Positions 61,240-64,000 of a DNA stretch of 64,000 nucleotides are shown here, piece after piece. The notes under the pieces were generated by a model. That model was not told the origin of the DNA and ran no database searches. It worked only from the letters and a program-made list of their open reading frames with translations. A program made the translations under genes and the position numbers. Numbering within the stretch: position 1 is the stretch's first letter; each line of letters begins with the position of its first letter. The DNA is from Cytophagales bacterium (GTDB lineage: Bacteria > Bacteroidota > Bacteroidia > Cytophagales > Microscillaceae), in contig RDZE01000019.1 of the NCBI GenBank assembly GCA_004293905.1, forward strand, positions 1 through 64,000. Reading direction: 5' to 3'.

Positions 61240-62538
61240 TTAATCTTCGTCCTCCTCTAATTGTTGTGATTTTTTATAAGCAGATACAGCACGCATCTGT
61301 TCTATCTCTATCCATCGTTTCAGAGCTGTTTCATTACGAAAAAACTGAACCTTATTCATTAATGCTAACAACAAAGTAGCAACCAACATCAATATAGAGA
61401 ATAGATAAGAAATTTTTTCCCATTCAGAAGAAGGTGTTGTCCAATCTTGTTGCAATAAATAAACTTCTGTTAGTACTGCCAAAATAAGCAAACTGATAAT
61501 GAAATAGGTTTTCGTATTGAGCGTTTCTTCATAAAAACTATACAAAATAAGAAATATAGCCACTCCATTGAACAAATAAAAGACCTTAAGTACCAAAAAG
61601 GAAGTAAAATAATAAAACTCTTCTTCTAAAAATACAAACACAATAAAAAGAGGTGATAAATAAGCCATCCAATTTAAGACAAAGAGCAAGTTTTTGGGAA
61701 TAATTTCATCTTCCATCAAACGAATCACAAAACGAATCACAAAATACAGACTTACATAACCCCAAGCAACACGCGCATACTCATCGAAAATAGAAAACCC
61801 ACTCCATAAAATTTGGTAAGCCAACCCATGCAGGTAAAAGTGCCATACCCCTACACTCACACAATAAGCCGTAAAGTACAGCCAAACCTTTTGACGCAAC
61901 ACCACATAAAAGTAAAATGCCGTCATACACATAATAGCCAAAACACCATAAAAAAAGCCCAATGACCCCGCCGATTGACTTTCGTATTGGTAAAAAACTG
62001 CCGCATCATATACATAAATAGGCAAGCAAGTGCCTTTACCTTTGTTTTGCAGATACAATACGTAAGTATGTTCCTTTTTCGAGCCCAAATCCAATTGATA
62101 AACAAAAAAACGATGCGCATTGGCACGCGAGGCAAAATCAAAAATATTACCTGAATGATTCACCGACACAATATTTTGCTTCTCTAACACCTCAAAAAAC
62201 TCTACCTCGTGCAGCCCCGAATGTTCTATCACGATGATGATTTTGCGAAGCGTATCTACTTTGTTTTTAATTTTGAACTTCAAAACATAACTCACATCTT
62301 TTTCAGTAGTAGGAAAACAAACTTGTCGCGTGAAATTTTGTGCGAAAGGATAATTCACACTGTCTTCCAAAATCTTATTCAAAGGAGGTTTTACACTCTT
62401 AAACCCTTGTTTGAAAACGTACTCCCCAATCGCCACTTTTTCGTATTTAGCCTCCCACTCAATAACACCTGTTTGGCATTTGCCATATTGTACAATAAGT
62501 GTAAAAAATATTGCTAAACCAATATAAATAGCTTTCAT
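61240..62538 (-). CDS. 7TM-DISM receptor-like protein without output domain
   Basis: The 432-residue protein has a signal peptide (IGLAIFFTLIVQYGKC), a beta-rich extracellular part of about 170 residues with FTRQVCFPTTEKDVSYVLKF as in DISMED2 domains, and seven membrane segments from about 190 to 395 (SAGSLGFFYGVLAIMCMTAF is the first). The C-terminal tail is a short charged helix. 7TM-DISM proteins usually carry a kinase, cyclase or phosphatase after the last helix; here nothing follows. It probably signals through a separate partner. Confidence 0.82.
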   Translation of the reverse strand: MKAIYIGLAIFFTLIVQYGKCQTGVIEWEAKYEKVAIGEYVFKQGFKSVKPPLNKILEDSVNYPFAQNFTRQVCFPTTEKDVSYVLKFKIKNKVDTLRKIIIVIEHSGLHEVEFFEVLEKQNIVSVNHSGNIFDFASRANAHRFFVYQLDLGSKKEHTYVLYLQNKGKGTCLPIYVYDAAVFYQYESQSAGSLGFFYGVLAIMCMTAFYFYVVLRQKVWLYFTAYCVSVGVWHFYLHGLAYQILWSGFSIFDEYARVAWGYVSLYFVIRFVIRLMEDEIIPKNLLFVLNWMAYLSPLFIVFVFLEEEFYYFTSFLVLKVFYLFNGVAIFLILYSFYEETLNTKTYFIISLLILAVLTEVYLLQQDWTTPSSEWEKISYLFSILMLVATLLLALMNKVQFFRNETALKRWIEIEQMRAVSAYKKSQQLEEDED

Positions 62539-62594
62539 TTCTCAAAAATAGCAAATAAAATATTTATTTAGAACAAAAAAAATAAAAACAGCGT

Positions 62595-62602
62595 TATTTT
62601 TG
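62595..62602 (+). promoter_or_regulatory. Possible -7 box of the enoyl-CoA hydratase gene
   Basis: TATTTTTG fits the -7 consensus 43 bases before the start codon. No -33 TTG with normal spacing is seen. Confidence 0.35.
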
Positions 62603-62645
62603 CAGTCATTTTTTAATACAATCTACAAACCAAATCAATAGAACT

Positions 62646-63449
62646 ATGGTAACTGCCACGCGAATTGCCTACAACAATATAAGCCTCGAAGTAGACGAAG
62701 AAGGAATTGCCCTCATCACCATCCGCAGAGCGGCGAAACTCAACGCGCTCAATACCGAAACCCTCGAAGACTTGCGAAAAGCAATGTACGAAGTATACGA
62801 AAACGCCGAAATCAAAAGTGTCATTATTACAGGTGAAGGCACTAAAGCATTTGCCGCAGGAGCTGATATTTCAGAATTAGCAGAATTAGACGAAGTAAGT
62901 GCCAAAAAATACTCCCAAAATGGACAAGATGTTTATGCAATGGTAGAAAATTGCCGCAAACCCGTAATCGGAGCCATCAACGGATATGCCTTAGGCGGAG
63001 GTTGCGAATTAGCCTTGGCTTGCCACATGCGCGTAGCCGTAGAAAATGCCAAATTTGGACTGCCCGAAGTAAAATTGGGGACACTACCCGGTTTTGGAGG
63101 TACACAACGCCTCACACAAAGTATCGGAAAAGCCAAAACACTTGAACTCATCATGACAGGTGATATGCTTTCTGCACAAGAAGCTAAAGAATTGGGTTTG
63201 ATTAACTATGTAGTAACTTCACACGAAGAAATGATGAGTAAATCGCGTGAAATGCTACTCAAAATAGCCTCCTCAGGACCAGTAGCTATAGCAATGGTTA
63301 TCAACTCCGTAAACACAGTATATAGCACCTTTGAAAGAGGATACCAAAAAGAAGCTCAATTCTTTGGTGCCTCTGCCAAAACCCACGATTTCCACGAAGG
63401 AATGAGGGCTTTCTTGGAGAAAAGAAAACCTGCTTTTCAAGGTAAATAA
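62646..63449 (+). CDS. Enoyl-CoA hydratase/isomerase family protein
   Basis: The 267-residue crotonase-fold protein hydrates trans-2-enoyl-CoA in fatty acid breakdown or a related pathway. The oxyanion-hole segment is FAAGADISEL at about 69-78, the GGGCELALA loop carries E121, and GLPEVKLGTLPGFGGTQRL carries E141; these match the two catalytic glutamates of enoyl-CoA hydratase. The C-terminal FFGASAKTHDFHEGMRAFLEKRKP is normal. No other beta-oxidation gene is adjacent. A terminator follows. Confidence 0.93.
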   Translation: MVTATRIAYNNISLEVDEEGIALITIRRAAKLNALNTETLEDLRKAMYEVYENAEIKSVIITGEGTKAFAAGADISELAELDEVSAKKYSQNGQDVYAMVENCRKPVIGAINGYALGGGCELALACHMRVAVENAKFGLPEVKLGTLPGFGGTQRLTQSIGKAKTLELIMTGDMLSAQEAKELGLINYVVTSHEEMMSKSREMLLKIASSGPVAIAMVINSVNTVYSTFERGYQKEAQFFGASAKTHDFHEGMRAFLEKRKPAFQGK

Positions 63450-63471
63450 ACCATTGCCCAAAAACAGACAG

Positions 63472-63515
63472 ACCTTTCTAAGACTTTTTTGAAAAGCCTT
63501 AGAAAGGTTTTTTTA
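63472..63515 (+). terminator. Rho-independent terminator after the enoyl-CoA hydratase gene
   Basis: ACCTTTCTAAG (63472-63482) pairs with CTTAGAAAGGT (63498-63508), extended inward by CTTTT/AAAAG after one mismatch and followed by a run of T. Confidence 0.85.
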
Positions 63516-63571
63516 TTTATTTGGGTTTTTATTGGCATATTTGCAAAACGAACTAACTACTCTTTTCCAAT

Positions 63572-64000
63572 ATGTCTTTTGAGGTCTTAGCATTATTACT
63601 ATTCATCATCGTATTCACACTCATTTTAGCAGGTTACCCCGTTTCATTTACCTTAGGCGGAGCCTCTATACTGATGGGATTACTCATCTTCGACCTCGAT
63701 TTTTTCTACCTACTCTCCCTTCGCATTTTTGGTATTATGAACAATTTTGTCCTGCTTGCAGTGCCTCTGTTCGTCTTTATGGGGATTATGCTCGAGAAAT
63801 CGGGCATTGCTGAACGACTGCTCGAAACCATGTCTTTCCTATTGGGTAGTTTGCGTGGTGGTTTAGCCATTTCAGTAGTAGTAGTAGGGGCATTATTGGC
63901 TGCCTCAACAGGAGTCGTAGGAGCAACTGTAATCACAATGGGGCTCATCAGCTTGCCCACCATGCTCAGACGAGGCTACAGCCCCGAACTTGCTACAGGC
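63572..64000 (+). CDS. TRAP transporter large permease (DctM type), N-terminal part
   Basis: The first 143 codons are inside the window; the gene continues past the right edge. The start ATG at 63572 opens MSFEVLALLLFIIVFTLI. The DctM pattern is clear: an LAGYPVSFTLGGAS segment, VPLFVFMGIMLEKSGIAERLLE, and GGLAISVVVVGALLAASTG followed by VGATVITMGLISLPTML. TRAP transporters move organic acids such as C4-dicarboxylates with a periplasmic binding protein. No DctP or DctQ gene precedes it inside the window. Confidence 0.9.
   Translation, partial: MSFEVLALLLFIIVFTLILAGYPVSFTLGGASILMGLLIFDLDFFYLLSLRIFGIMNNFVLLAVPLFVFMGIMLEKSGIAERLLETMSFLLGSLRGGLAISVVVVGALLAASTGVVGATVITMGLISLPTMLRRGYSPELATG

Overview
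The window looks like chromosomal DNA of a Bacteroidota bacterium, most likely a Cytophagia-type glider; the phylum is well supported and the class is inference. The phylum evidence is a type IX secretion (T9SS) plug protein, the gliding lipoprotein GldJ, a secreted protein with a T9SS C-terminal sorting domain, a CzcA-TolC fusion, a DUF4270 lipoprotein, and promoters of the Bacteroidota form TTG-N17-22-TANNTTTG. The DNA is AT-rich, genes lie close together, and several genes start with TTG or GTG.

Layout. Positions 1-86 hold the first codons of a type I restriction specificity subunit that runs off the left edge. The T9SS plug gene (524-1772) follows, with a frameshift after its signal peptide. 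From 14336 down to 1774 lies a minus-strand polysaccharide operon: two related O-antigen-ligase-like proteins at its ends, a third large membrane protein, an AsnB-type amidotransferase, a GT4 glycosyltransferase, a carbamoyltransferase, a WecG-type glycosyltransferase, a sugar aminotransferase with its N-acyltransferase, and the initiating glycosyl-phosphate transferase. Upstream of it are a metal efflux pump fused to an outer-membrane channel (14391-18695) and a His-rich small protein.

The plus strand from 19424 carries nqrB and nqrC without the other nqr genes, an SpmA/SpmB-like membrane protein, a GT2 glycosyltransferase and a 1062-residue T9SS cargo protein. Next come an exported TPR-CHAT protein facing an outer-membrane barrel gene, a thioesterase, a GAF/PAS membrane sensor without an output domain, msrB, the RNase P RNA gene and a two-component system. 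The stretch 36.5-49 kb is housekeeping: scpA, a YbhN-type protein, a second thioesterase, ruvC, rny, zapA with a coiled-coil partner, panC, a half-length glycogen synthase homologue, a DUF4270 lipoprotein, glmS, a TauE/SafE permease and purN.

From 49 kb onward are mfd, gldJ, sucC, the hpf-xer-rpsU cluster, lolA, recQ, two receptor-like proteins without output domains (TPR-TM and 7TM-DISM), an enoyl-CoA hydratase, and the start of a TRAP transporter large permease that runs off the right edge. Themes are envelope and surface biology (T9SS, gliding, polysaccharide, lipoproteins) and a set of sensors that must signal through separate partners. No tRNA, rRNA, CRISPR array, insertion sequence or prophage was seen.
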